DNA of 64,000 bases, taken from Natrialbaceae archaeon AArc-T1-2. GTDB taxonomy: Archaea > Halobacteriota > Halobacteria > Halobacteriales > Natrialbaceae. Under the pieces are notes generated by a model. The model saw only the letters and a list, made by a program, of their open reading frames with translations. It was not told the origin of the DNA and ran no database searches. Position numbers and translations under genes: made by a program. Positions 56,210 to 64,000 of the stretch are shown one piece after another; the first letter of the stretch is position 1; the number at the start of each line of letters is the position of its first letter. The stretch spans positions 62,001 to 126,000 of the forward strand of contig NZ_CP127174.1 in NCBI RefSeq assembly GCF_030273315.1, given 5' to 3'.

Positions 56210-58138
56210 GTGAGCGGAAAGACGACTTACGTCGTGTTCGCGGTCGGCCTCGTCGTTCTCGGTGCGGCCGGGCTGTTTGTCGTCGATGCGGAGTCGAGTC
56301 CCCCTGAACCGGCACACTTCGACGATACGGTGACGATGGGACTTTCGATCGAGGACGAACACGAACTCGAGCACGAACGCGACGTCGAACTCCCTCGCGT
56401 GCAGGTGTTCTACTCGCAGTACCGCTACGTCGTCGGCTACCACGGCGTCGAGCGGTTCGCCGCCGAGCTCGATCGGGACGGCCACGAGGAACGTTTTGGC
56501 TATCCGCTCGCAGTCTACGTCTCCGATTACAGCGCAACGGAACTGACGGTGACCGAAGAGGGGTATCCCGAAGTCCAGGACGGCTGGACCAGATGGACCG
56601 ACGCGACGGCGGCCTACTACGTCGTCGATAGTGAGGCACAATCACCGGCAGGCGAGACGGCGATCCCGTTCTCCGAGTCCGACAGTGCGGTGGCGTTTGC
56701 CGAGGAACACGACGGAGTGGTCGTGACCTGGGAAGAGGTGATCGAACAGTCCTTCGAGATCGACGATGCCGGAACCGTTCGCGAACGCGTCGAGAGCCAA
56801 CACGACGACGCCAACGAGACAGTCGCCGACACGCGACCGCTACTCGAGCGACCCGAGTCGGTCGTCGTCGGCGAGGACGCCGAAACGATCCAGGAGGCGA
56901 TCGATCGGGCACCCGCGGAGACGACAGTCGTCGTTCCCGAGGGGACCTACGAGGAGACCGTCGAGATCAACCGGTCGATGACCCTCCGTGGCGAAGGCGA
57001 CGCGACGATCCGCGGAGACGGCAACAGTTCGGTCATCAGAGTCGAAGCCGACCGGGCGGCGGTCACCGGTCTCGAGCTCACCGGCGTCGGCGATACCCAC
57101 CAGCCCTCACCCGACGAAGTCGGCACCGACGAGGAAGCCTGGGACGAGGACATCGAACTCGCGTACGGCTACGGTGACGCTGGCGTCAAGTTCGTCGACT
57201 CGACCGGTGCGCTGGTCGAGGACGTGACCGTCGAGACGCCGGCAAACGGCGTGTTGCTCCGGGACAGTCCCGACACCGTCGTTCGAAACGTCTCCGTCTC
57301 AGGCACCGACTCCTGGCGTGACGGCTTCATGGGCGTGATGACGATGCGGTCTGCGGCCGTCATCGAGGAGTCGACGTTCGAGGCCGGTCGCGACGGCGTC
57401 TACTCCCATCGGTCGAACGGGCTCGTCATCCGAGACAACGTTATGACCGACGGCCGCTTCGGCGTCCACTACATGCATACCTCGGACTCGCTCGTCGCCG
57501 ACAACGAGGTTCGAGACCAGGCATTCGCCGGGATCATCGTGATGACCGGTCCCGAACGAAACGCGATCGTCGGCAACGACGTCCGAGAGAGTACGGACGG
57601 TATCCGGATGGGTGGTAGCGACTCCTACGTCGCCGACAACGTCGTGGTCGACAACGACCTCGGCTTTACCACCGGTGCGAGTACCTCGATCTACGAGGGC
57701 AACGTCGCGGCCGGCAACGAGATCGGCGTCCACGCGAGTTCGGTGCTGCCGTCGAATCACGTGATGGACAACGCGTTCATCGCCAACGATCGGCCCGCGA
57801 CCGCAAGTTCCGGCCCGCTCGTGATCTGGGCCGAGGACGGCTCCGGAAACTACTGGGATGGTGCCATCGGCGAGGTCGACGGCGACGTCCTCGATCGATC
57901 GTACTCGCCGACCGATCCCGTCGACAGGCGGCTTCACTACGCCGACGGGTCGCCGACGATCGCCCAGTCTCCCGCGCTCGATGCGATCAGAGGGCTCGAG
58001 GGCACCGTCTCAGGCCTGCGCGCCGGCAGCATCGTCGACCCGGCACCGCTGTGTGACCCCCCGCACCCGGACCGGGTGCCGGAGCAATGGAGCCACGACG
58101 ACGAGACTATCTGTCCCCCCGAGGATACACATGACTGA
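56210..58138 (+). CDS. nosD: NosD-like protein with N-terminal NosL-like domain (copy 2)
   Basis: 642 residues, colinear with copy 1: signal helix, NosL-like domain (TDATAAYYVVDSEAQSPAGE, VAFAEEHDGVVVTWEEVIEQ) and the parallel beta-helix (EDAETIQEAIDRAPAETTVV, DGVYSHRSNGLVIRDNVM, GVHYMHTSDSLVADNEV). It is a tandem duplicate, separated from copy 1 by 73 nt and carrying its own promoter. Its stop overlaps nosF by 8 bp, so it is probably the copy dedicated to the NosDFY transporter. GTG 56210 is chosen from the promoter spacing; ATG 56177 in the same frame lies upstream of the TATA box and is unlikely. Confidence 0.88.
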   Translation: MSGKTTYVVFAVGLVVLGAAGLFVVDAESSPPEPAHFDDTVTMGLSIEDEHELEHERDVELPRVQVFYSQYRYVVGYHGVERFAAELDRDGHEERFGYPLAVYVSDYSATELTVTEEGYPEVQDGWTRWTDATAAYYVVDSEAQSPAGETAIPFSESDSAVAFAEEHDGVVVTWEEVIEQSFEIDDAGTVRERVESQHDDANETVADTRPLLERPESVVVGEDAETIQEAIDRAPAETTVVVPEGTYEETVEINRSMTLRGEGDATIRGDGNSSVIRVEADRAAVTGLELTGVGDTHQPSPDEVGTDEEAWDEDIELAYGYGDAGVKFVDSTGALVEDVTVETPANGVLLRDSPDTVVRNVSVSGTDSWRDGFMGVMTMRSAAVIEESTFEAGRDGVYSHRSNGLVIRDNVMTDGRFGVHYMHTSDSLVADNEVRDQAFAGIIVMTGPERNAIVGNDVRESTDGIRMGGSDSYVADNVVVDNDLGFTTGASTSIYEGNVAAGNEIGVHASSVLPSNHVMDNAFIANDRPATASSGPLVIWAEDGSGNYWDGAIGEVDGDVLDRSYSPTDPVDRRLHYADGSPTIAQSPALDAIRGLEGTVSGLRAGSIVDPAPLCDPPHPDRVPEQWSHDDETICPPEDTHD

Positions 58139-58868
58139 CAACGTACCGATGCTCGAGGCAGCGAACGTAGCGAAGTCCTATGGCGACGTCCCCGTGCTCG
58201 AGGACGTCTCGCTCGAGATACCCGAAGGGCAGGTGACCGCACTGATCGGGCCCAACGGCTCGGGCAAGTCGACGCTGATCCGAACGCTCATCGGCATCCA
58301 CGAGCCGACCGACGGCAAGGTGGTGTACCACGGCCCGGAGACGACCCGGCCAATCGGCTATCTGCCACAGCGACCGTCGTTTCGACCCGGCTTCACCGTC
58401 CGGGAGACGCTGTCGTTTTACGCCGAACTGGTCGGTGACGACGAGGCCGTCGCGATGGACCACCTCCGGCGAATCGGCATGGAGGCTGCCGCCGAACGTC
58501 CCGTCGAGGCGCTGTCGGGCGGGATGACCCGCCTGCTCGGCATCGCCCAGGCGACGATCGGCGACCCGCCGGTGATCGTCCTCGACGAGCCCGCAAGCGG
58601 TCTCGACCCGGGGATGTCCGTTCACGTCTTCGACGTCGTCGCCGACCTCGCGACCGACGGCACCGCCGTCCTGTTGAGCTCGCACGACCTCGCGCTCGTC
58701 GAACGCACCGTCGACCGGGTCGCGTTGCTCGACGAGGGGAAGATCGTCGAACGGGGCGACCCGGCCGACATTCGCGATCGGCTCGAGGTCGACTCGCTAC
58801 TCGATGTCTACGAGACGTCGGTCGCCGGCGAGGCAGGGACGGTCCGCGTGCGAGGTGAGTCGGCATGA
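58131..58868 (+). CDS. nosF: NosF-type ABC transporter ATPase
   Basis: 245 residues. Walker A GPNGSGKST, Q-loop YLPQRPSF, signature LSGGM (short of the usual LSGGQ), Walker B VIVLDEPASGLDPG, switch SSHDL. The LSGGM variant is typical of NosF-like ATPases. Starts at ATG 58131 within the end of nosD2 (8-bp overlap) and ends overlapping nosY (4 bp). Works with NosY as the export engine for the CuZ-assembly sulphur. Confidence 0.88.
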   Translation: MTDNVPMLEAANVAKSYGDVPVLEDVSLEIPEGQVTALIGPNGSGKSTLIRTLIGIHEPTDGKVVYHGPETTRPIGYLPQRPSFRPGFTVRETLSFYAELVGDDEAVAMDHLRRIGMEAAAERPVEALSGGMTRLLGIAQATIGDPPVIVLDEPASGLDPGMSVHVFDVVADLATDGTAVLLSSHDLALVERTVDRVALLDEGKIVERGDPADIRDRLEVDSLLDVYETSVAGEAGTVRVRGESA

Positions 58869-59773
58869 GCGGCGAACACGGCACCGGCGACGACGTGGCA
58901 AGCGAGGCCGTCGGCGGGGAGACCGTCGTCGGCGAGGAGACCGCCGAGCGAACGACGCCCGGGACGGGACAACTGCTCGGAACGATCGTCAAACGCGAGC
59001 TCCAGACCGTGGTCCGGACCCGGACGTTTCTCCTGCTCGCGTTCGCGCTGACTATCGTGTTACTCGGCATCGCCTGGGTCGGCGGCGGCGTCACGGCCGG
59101 CTACGTGCCGACGACGGTCGATCTCCTCACCCCGCTCGAGTTGCTCGTGCCGGTCGTCGCCGTCGCCTTCGGCTACCGGGCGGTGCTCGCGGACAAACGC
59201 CGGGGCGAACTCGACGTCTTCGAAACCTATCCGGTCAAGCCCTGGCAGATCGTCGGCGGCGTTTACCTCGGTCGGGCGGCAGGACTGATCGCCGCCGTCG
59301 GGATTCCGCTGGCGCTCGTCGGGCTCGCGGTTGCGCTGACCGGAACCCAGGAGATCCGGATCTTCGCGACCCACACGGGAGCCGACTCGCCGGTGCTTTT
59401 CGCCCGGCTGATCGTCCTGACGATCCTGTTTGCCCTCGTGGTACTCGCCGTTGCGATCGCGATCTCGGCGATCGCGAGTACGACCAGAAGCGCGCTCGCC
59501 CTCGGCGTCGTCGCGCTCATCGTCTTGCTCGTCGGGGCCGACCTGGCGATCGTCTACGGACTCGGCGCCGGCTTCGTCGGCGACTCGAGTCTCTTACACG
59601 CGCTCGCGTTGAGCCCGATCAGCGCCTTCCGGGGGCTGGTCCTCGAGACCGCCGTCATCGTCGCCGCCGGCACCGGCCCACAGACGGCAGCGCCGCTTGC
59701 GAGCGTCCTCGGACTCGTCGCGTGGGGCGTCGTCTCGCTGGTCGCTGCGACGCTTGCGGTTCGCCGGGCCTGA
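58865..59773 (+). CDS. nosY: NosY-type ABC permease
   Basis: 302 residues, six hydrophobic helices (about 58-80, 88-105, 138-165, 178-205, 212-240, 275-300), following an Asp/Thr/Glu-rich cytoplasmic N terminus. Motif VAFGYRAVLADKRRGELDVFETYPVKPWQIV is typical of the ABC-2/NosY family. The stop TGA is also the first base group of repeat copy B. Cotranscribed with nosD2 and nosF. Confidence 0.88.
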   Translation: MSGEHGTGDDVASEAVGGETVVGEETAERTTPGTGQLLGTIVKRELQTVVRTRTFLLLAFALTIVLLGIAWVGGGVTAGYVPTTVDLLTPLELLVPVVAVAFGYRAVLADKRRGELDVFETYPVKPWQIVGGVYLGRAAGLIAAVGIPLALVGLAVALTGTQEIRIFATHTGADSPVLFARLIVLTILFALVVLAVAIAISAIASTTRSALALGVVALIVLLVGADLAIVYGLGAGFVGDSSLLHALALSPISAFRGLVLETAVIVAAGTGPQTAAPLASVLGLVAWGVVSLVAATLAVRRA

Positions 59774-59812
59774 TACGGACGCTGTAGTCATTGCCGGTGA
59801 AACCGCGACCCG
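59771..59812. repeat. TGATACGG-type intergenic repeat, copy B
   Basis: The nosY stop TGA begins TGATACGGACGCTGTA, followed by CCGGTGAAACCGCGACCCGT. Compared with copy A, long stretches (CCGG.G.AACCGCG.C.CGT) agree. The segment lies only on the 3' side of the gene. Confidence 0.6.
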
Positions 59813-59864
59813 TCTGTGGGTTCCCGTATATCGCTACAACAGATCGTATGACAGCTTCCGGTCG

Positions 59865-60140
59865 TTACGCTTGCGAGACGATTCGATACCGATTCGCTCC
59901 GACCTCCTCGAGAACCGACCGTTCGCGCATGCTGACGACTCGTCCGGTCGGCGTCGAGTCGATCTCCGCGCTCGCGTCGACCGTCTCGAGCGTTCCGAGA
60001 AGCTGTGCCGACGGCGGTTTCTGTGCAACGCCACAGTCGTAGATCGTGAGCAACCCGCCATCGTCGCGCTCGTAGACGACGATGTGGGCGTGTTTCGGCA
60101 AGTTCCAGTGCTGGTCGCCGGCGGGTGCGAGGTGGTTCAT
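59865..60140 (-). CDS. Small unrecognised protein between nosY and nosL
   Basis: 91 residues, no signal peptide or helix. It begins MNHLAPAGDQHWNLPKHAHIVVYERDDGG (start chosen at the internal ATG; another ATG is four codons upstream), has one Cys in LLTIYDCGV, and ends in a basic RYRIVSQA. GC-rich third positions support coding. It is placed on the minus strand with nosL, opposite nosY, so it may be coexpressed with nosL. Family unknown. Confidence 0.55.
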   Translation of the reverse strand: MNHLAPAGDQHWNLPKHAHIVVYERDDGGLLTIYDCGVAQKPPSAQLLGTLETVDASAEIDSTPTGRVVSMRERSVLEEVGANRYRIVSQA

Positions 60141-60221
60141 ACCAGGATACACACAATCATTCGTGATGAATCTATCTTTCTTCGAGGAGAGAATCCCGCT
60201 CCGTTTACGGCGAGGAGGAGG

Positions 60222-60833
60222 TCACACAGCCCCGAGACCGTCGATTAACTCCCGGGAGACATCACCGTGTCCGATCACCTCGCCGCCGTACTCGTCGGCG
60301 AACGAGTCGGCGTCGTCCGCGTCGCTGAAGCCGACCAGATCCTCGCCCATCGCACCCACGATGTCACTGTTGACGACGAACGAGAGGTCCGTGACGTCGG
60401 CGTACGCCTCCGCCTCGAGGTGAGCGGAGATTTCGGGTCCGACACCGTCCTCTTCGACCTCCCAGTCGACGCTCGAGTAGTCGGTCGCGTACTGGACGAT
60501 CGGCTCGTGACCGAAGTCCTCCTGGTCGAAGTCGTACGTGTACAGACACGGGAGCGAACAGAACCACGCGGGACCGTGTTCGCCGTCGACCATCTCGTCA
60601 CGACCTTCCGGAACGTCATCCTCGTAGAAGGACTGTCCAGTCGGTCCGGGGTAGTCTTCGATCACCATGCCACACTGGTCACACTCCTTGTCGCCGTCGA
60701 GCGCGATCGGCTCCGGGTGGTCTTCGTCGTCGCCGAGACAGCCGGCGAGGGCGACGGTGCCGACCGTCCCGACCGCGACGACGAACGCCCGTCGCGTGGG
60801 GACGCTCTCCGTCGAACTGTCGTCTCGGTGCAT
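60222..60833 (-). CDS. nosL: NosL-type copper chaperone lipoprotein
   Basis: 203 residues. Tat-type N terminus (TRRAFVVAVGTVGTVALAGC) with lipobox Cys32, then a Cys-rich head KECDQCGMVIEDY and a second pair WFCSLPCLYTYD, followed by the NosL fold (FSDADDADSFADEYGGEVIGHGDV). NosL binds Cu(I) for nitrous oxide reductase or related copper enzymes. The start at 60831-60833 keeps the Arg pair near residue 14. Divergent from the SCO-like gene. Confidence 0.9.
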   Translation of the reverse strand: MHRDDSSTESVPTRRAFVVAVGTVGTVALAGCLGDDEDHPEPIALDGDKECDQCGMVIEDYPGPTGQSFYEDDVPEGRDEMVDGEHGPAWFCSLPCLYTYDFDQEDFGHEPIVQYATDYSSVDWEVEEDGVGPEISAHLEAEAYADVTDLSFVVNSDIVGAMGEDLVGFSDADDADSFADEYGGEVIGHGDVSRELIDGLGAV

Positions 60834-60957
60834 CGGTCCACATTCGGGTCCAGAGGATAAAGGATTCCCTGGTCCGTCCGTCGAACGGCGATCGGCGTTC
60901 GACGATTCGAGAGCCGGACCAGATCGTTCATGGGATGACGGTTCGTAGGCGCGACCG

Positions 60958-61650
60958 ATGCAACGACGTTCGTTCCTTCGGACCGCCGGAGCCGGAACCG
61001 TCGTCGCTACCGCCGGCTGTCTGACCTCGGTCGTCGGCGACGACGACGGACACACCGTCCTCGAGCCGCCGAAGGATCCGCTTCGTCCCGATTCGCCCCA
61101 CCCTGCCCCGGAATCGGCGCTTCTCTCTCACGGCGAGTCGTTCCCGCACTTCTCGCTTCCGGACCCGATCGCGGATACGACCGTCGAGACGAACGCACTC
61201 GAGGGGTTTCTCGTCTGGACGGCGTTTTACGACTTCTGTACGGCCGAGTGTGCACCGCTCATCAGCGACCTCGCTCGCGTCCAGTACCGGATGGACGAAC
61301 TCGGATACAGCGACGACGTGACCTTCCTCGCGGTGACGTTCGACCCCGAACGTGACACCCTCGAAGTGCTCCAGGAGAACGCCGCCCAGCGCGGCGTCGA
61401 CCTCGAGGCCGGCAACTGGCACTACCTGCGACCAGACGACGAGGCCGAAGCGGAGTCGATCGTCGCCGACGACTTCGGCGTCGTCTTCGAACGAGTCGGC
61501 GAGGGCGGGGGGTACGATTTCAAGCACGCCGCCGTCTCGGTGATCGCCAACCCGGCCGGCTACGTCGAGCGAGCGTACCGGAGCGAAGTCCCCGAACGCG
61601 AGGGGCTCGCAGAGGACCTCGAGACCGCACTCGAACGCTGGGAGGAATGA
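60958..61650 (+). CDS. SCO1/SenC-like thioredoxin-fold copper protein
   Basis: 230 residues. Tat lipoprotein signal (QRRSFLRTAGAGTVVATAGC), SCO fold with the metal/redox pair C94-x3-C98 in YDFCTAECAP and the conserved His in GGYDFKHAAVSV. SCO proteins deliver copper to cytochrome oxidase or act as thiol reductants. Stop overlaps the next gene by 4 bp. Divergent from nosL across 124 bp, so copper-responsive co-regulation is likely (inference). Confidence 0.9.
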   Translation: MQRRSFLRTAGAGTVVATAGCLTSVVGDDDGHTVLEPPKDPLRPDSPHPAPESALLSHGESFPHFSLPDPIADTTVETNALEGFLVWTAFYDFCTAECAPLISDLARVQYRMDELGYSDDVTFLAVTFDPERDTLEVLQENAAQRGVDLEAGNWHYLRPDDEAEAESIVADDFGVVFERVGEGGGYDFKHAAVSVIANPAGYVERAYRSEVPEREGLAEDLETALERWEE

Positions 61651-62465
61651 CCGCCATCGTCCCGCTCGAGACCTGTCTCACGCCCGGCGTCGATCCGGCA
61701 ATCGGCGCGGAGTCGCTTGGACTCGCCGTCTTCTTTCTGGTCGGACTGCTCGGCGGTGCACACTGTCTGGGGATGTGTGGACCGCTGGTGACGACGTACG
61801 CCGATCGGTTGCGCGAAGATTCGAGACGCGAGACCGTGACAGTCCGAGCGGTGCGCCAGCACGCCCTGTTCAACCTCGGTCGAACGGCGAGCTACGCCCT
61901 CGTCGGCGGGCTGTTCGGATTCGCCGGCTCGGTCGTGTTCGTCACCGGAACCGGCCTCGTCGCCGTCATGGCCGAGATTCACGCGGCGCTCGGGCTATTC
62001 GTCGGTGCGATCATCGTCGCGATGGGGGTTCACTACCTCGCAGGACGCGGCGTGCTCGGTGGTTCGGTCGGAATCCCGGTTGTCGGATCGGCCGTCGGAC
62101 GACTGCAGAGCTGGTTGCTCGCCCGGGTCGACGGCTGGGTCGGCGGCCCCCGGATCGCCGGACTCGGTGCGGCCCACGGTCTGCTTCCCTGCCCCCTGCT
62201 GTATCCGGCCTTCCTCTATGCGTTCGTTCAGGGCTCTGCGGTCGGTGGCGCGCTCTCGCTTGCCGCCCTCGGCGTCGGGACGATCCCGTCGCTGTTTCTG
62301 TACGGCACGCTGTTTCAGTCGGTCAGCGTCGAGACGCGCCTGCGGCTCCATCGCGTACTCGGTGTCGCCTTCATCGCGCTTGGCTACATCCCGCTGCAAC
62401 ACGGGCTCGCGGTTATGGGGATCACGCTTCCGCACCCGCCGATTCCGTACTACCAGCCGATCTGA
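61647..62465 (+). CDS. TauE/SafE-like (UreH-type) membrane protein with HCxxMC motif
   Basis: 272 residues, six to seven helices. Near residue 35 lies GGAHCLGMCGPLVTTYADR, the metal-binding motif of the SafE/UreH_2 group, often found beside copper oxidase assembly genes. Later HGLLPCPLLYPAFLYAF. Starts overlapping the SCO gene. Its stop begins repeat copy C. Probably helps copper export or insertion; transport direction is unknown. Confidence 0.88.
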   Translation: MTAIVPLETCLTPGVDPAIGAESLGLAVFFLVGLLGGAHCLGMCGPLVTTYADRLREDSRRETVTVRAVRQHALFNLGRTASYALVGGLFGFAGSVVFVTGTGLVAVMAEIHAALGLFVGAIIVAMGVHYLAGRGVLGGSVGIPVVGSAVGRLQSWLLARVDGWVGGPRIAGLGAAHGLLPCPLLYPAFLYAFVQGSAVGGALSLAALGVGTIPSLFLYGTLFQSVSVETRLRLHRVLGVAFIALGYIPLQHGLAVMGITLPHPPIPYYQPI

Positions 62466-62506
62466 TACGGATCGTTGTAACGTGGTACCGGTGATCGCTG
62501 CCCCGT
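62463..62506. repeat. TGATACGG-type intergenic repeat, copy C
   Basis: The stop TGA begins TGATACGGATCGTTGTAA then GTACCGGTGATCGC and CCCCGT, matching copies A and B at the same positions. No downstream inverted arm is obvious here. Confidence 0.6.
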
Positions 62507-62584
62507 TCGAGCGATACTGGAGTGAGGCTCGGCGGATGCGCGAACGACACGATCCCGACGACGCCGTGTGAGTCCGGTAGCCGC

Positions 62585-63691
62585 CTACAGTGCCTCGAGG
62601 ACGGCGTCGACGTCCTCGGGGGTGTTGAACGCGTGAACCGACACGCGGACCGCCTCCGGAAACGGCAGCGATCTGACGACGATCCCCTCCTCGGCGAGCC
62701 GGGAAACGGTCGCCTCGGGATCGTCGGCGGCGATCGTCACGAGCCCCGACTCGTACTCTCTGGGGCTCAGGAGCCGGTCGTCGTCGAGGCCGGCTTTGAG
62801 CCGGTCGGTGAGCGTCGCGATCCGCTCTTCGACCGTCTCGACCCCGACGTCGCCGAACAGCTCGATCGCAGCCTCGAGGCCGGCGGCGAGAGCGGGGCTG
62901 GTCGTGCCGGCCTCGAATCGACCCGCACCCGGACTGTACTCGTATGGGTCGGCGTAGGGGTCTTCGACGCTTCGGTAGCCAATCGCGCTCGGGGCGAGGT
63001 CCCGTTCGACACCGTCGCGGACGTAGAGAAAGCCGGCTCCGAACGGGCCGAGCAGCCACTTGTGGCCGGCGGCGGCGACGAAGTCCGCACCCCACTCGTG
63101 GACGTCTATGGCGGTCTGACCGACGGACTGGACGGCGTCGACCAGCACGTACGCGCCCGCCTCGTGGGCGGTCTCGACCACCTCGGAGACCGGAAGCTGC
63201 GTCCCGTGACTCCAGGTGAGCGAACTCAGACAGAACAGCGTCGCCTCGCCAGCGACCGCTTTCGTCGCCTCGAGGTCGAGCCGGCCGCCTTCGGTCTCGA
63301 GGACGCGGACGTCGACGCCGCGTTCGCGCTCGAGTCGACGCCACGGGAGGATACCCGCGGCGTGTTCGAGGTCAGTCCGGACGACGACGTCTGTCTCGTC
63401 CCAGTCGATCGCACCCGCGACGCGGTTGATGCCGTCGGTCGTACTCTGGGTCAGCGCGATCTCGGTCGGCGAGGCCCCGAGCAGAGCTGCGACGGACGTC
63501 CGAGCCGTGTCGTCCGCGTCGGCGGTCGCCTCGTACGGTCCTTTCCCGGCGTGAGCGTCGTACTCGTGGTACTCGAGGGTCGACCCGATCGCGTCGACGA
63601 CGCGACGCGGGCTGGGACCGCTTGCCCCCGTATTGAGATAGATCGCCTCCTCGAGAGCAGGGATGTCAGCACGAAGCTCGGTCGGGTTCAT
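62585..63691 (-). CDS. Class V aminotransferase (SufS/isopenicillin-N-epimerase-like)
   Basis: 368 residues, PLP fold I. YLNTGASGPSP start, LTQSTTDGINRV phosphate region, the Asp in VDAVQSVGQT and the Schiff-base lysine in AAAGHKWLLGPFG. No reactive Cys is visible at the cysteine-desulfurase position, so a C-S lyase or epimerase-like role is possible. C-terminal domain ends with HAFNTPEDVDAVLEAL. On the same strand as the adjacent thioredoxin. Confidence 0.88.
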   Translation of the reverse strand: MNPTELRADIPALEEAIYLNTGASGPSPRRVVDAIGSTLEYHEYDAHAGKGPYEATADADDTARTSVAALLGASPTEIALTQSTTDGINRVAGAIDWDETDVVVRTDLEHAAGILPWRRLERERGVDVRVLETEGGRLDLEATKAVAGEATLFCLSSLTWSHGTQLPVSEVVETAHEAGAYVLVDAVQSVGQTAIDVHEWGADFVAAAGHKWLLGPFGAGFLYVRDGVERDLAPSAIGYRSVEDPYADPYEYSPGAGRFEAGTTSPALAAGLEAAIELFGDVGVETVEERIATLTDRLKAGLDDDRLLSPREYESGLVTIAADDPEATVSRLAEEGIVVRSLPFPEAVRVSVHAFNTPEDVDAVLEAL

Positions 63692-63778
63692 GGGATCACT
63701 GTTGCCGACCAGTCAGTAGAGACTACCGGTCGAGAAGCACCGATCGAACGCGCCGACTCGATCGCGGCGTCGACGACG

Positions 63779-64000
63779 TTACGTGTAGTTCTCGATCATA
63801 CTGCGGAGCTGGTCGGCCGGCTTCGCGCCGACGTGCTGTTCGGCCTGCTCGCCGTCTGCGAACAGTACGAGCGTCGGGACGCCCCGGACGCCGTAGGTGG
63901 CAGCGAGCCCCTGGAGTCGGTCGACGTCGACTTTCGCGACGGCGGCGTCGGTCTCGCTCGCGAGTGCCTCGACGACGGGCTCGAGCATCTGACACGGGCC
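63779..64000 (-). CDS. Thioredoxin (partial, runs off the window end)
   Basis: Visible 73 residues beginning GPCQMLEPVV, the second half of the WCGPC active site, then VAKVDVDRLQGLAATYGVRGVPTLVLFADGE with the cis-Pro. The N-terminal part lies beyond base 64000. A thiol-disulphide reductase; length compatible with ordinary thioredoxin. Confidence 0.9.
   Translation of the reverse strand, partial: GPCQMLEPVVEALASETDAAVAKVDVDRLQGLAATYGVRGVPTLVLFADGEQAEQHVGAKPADQLRSMIENYT

Noticed and set aside
61995-63344. 449-codon arginine-rich minus-strand ORF across the TauE-like and aminotransferase genes
   Set aside because: Out-of-frame shadow rich in Arg/Pro; both real genes have clear motifs.

Overview
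The window looks like the chromosome of a halophilic archaeon, probably a natrialbacean (Natrinema/Haloterrigena/Natronorubrum-like). This rests on very high GC, acidic proteins rich in Asp and Glu, leaderless TATA-proximal starts, Tat lipoprotein signals, HalX, TrmB and Pelota proteins, and haloarchaeal gene order. The genus is an inference.

Layout. 1-3743: Lhr helicase and a divergent RNase Z-like hydrolase. 3.9-11.5 kb: two paralogous RND/MMPL exporters followed by a TrmB regulator. 11.5-14.6 kb: four exported or membrane proteins on the minus strand, one with a cytoplasmic winged helix and two sharing an extracytoplasmic domain. 14.7-19.1 kb: Pelota, a small membrane protein, a sugar-epimerase/glycosyltransferase pair and a DUF5779-like protein. 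19.5-26.9 kb: branched-chain amino-acid block leuA, ilvB, ilvN, ilvC, small repeat protein, leuC, leuD, with leuB at 30 kb beyond an APC permease and an Hsp20. 31-34 kb: hydrolase, DUF418 protein, diphthine synthase. 34.4-38.2 kb: BtuCDF-like metal-chelate importer plus a ferritin-like protein. 38.3-42.5 kb: Trm5, tRNA-Thr(CGT), a broken zinc-ribbon gene and KatG. 42.8-53.8 kb: SPFH protein, beta-oxidation enzymes, HalX regulator, cupin, hydrolase, NikR, protoporphyrinogen-oxidase-like flavoprotein, creatininase and a winged-helix regulator. 54.2-62.5 kb: a copper-maturation block (two NosD, NosF, NosY, NosL, SCO, TauE/SafE-like) without nosZ. The window ends with a PLP enzyme and a partial thioredoxin.

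The most interesting signal is the leader of ilvB (20791-21029). A TATA box precedes a tiny ORF whose end reads LLIVGIV, partly with codons that are rare here. The end of that ORF forms the 5' arm of a strong hairpin, a layout like bacterial ilv attenuators. Other structure: hairpin-pair insertions inside three protein genes (RND1, dphB, acyl-CoA dehydrogenase); a TGATACGG repeat after three genes; a YGYCGGACAG inverted-repeat family; a partial duplication of the tRNA-Thr 3' end; an exact 45-residue repeat in the ilvC-leuC spacer protein; and matching promoters for both nosD genes. Three genes (leuA, an alpha/beta hydrolase, a zinc-ribbon protein) carry apparent frame breaks near their 5' ends, so sequencing error must be excluded before calling them mutant.
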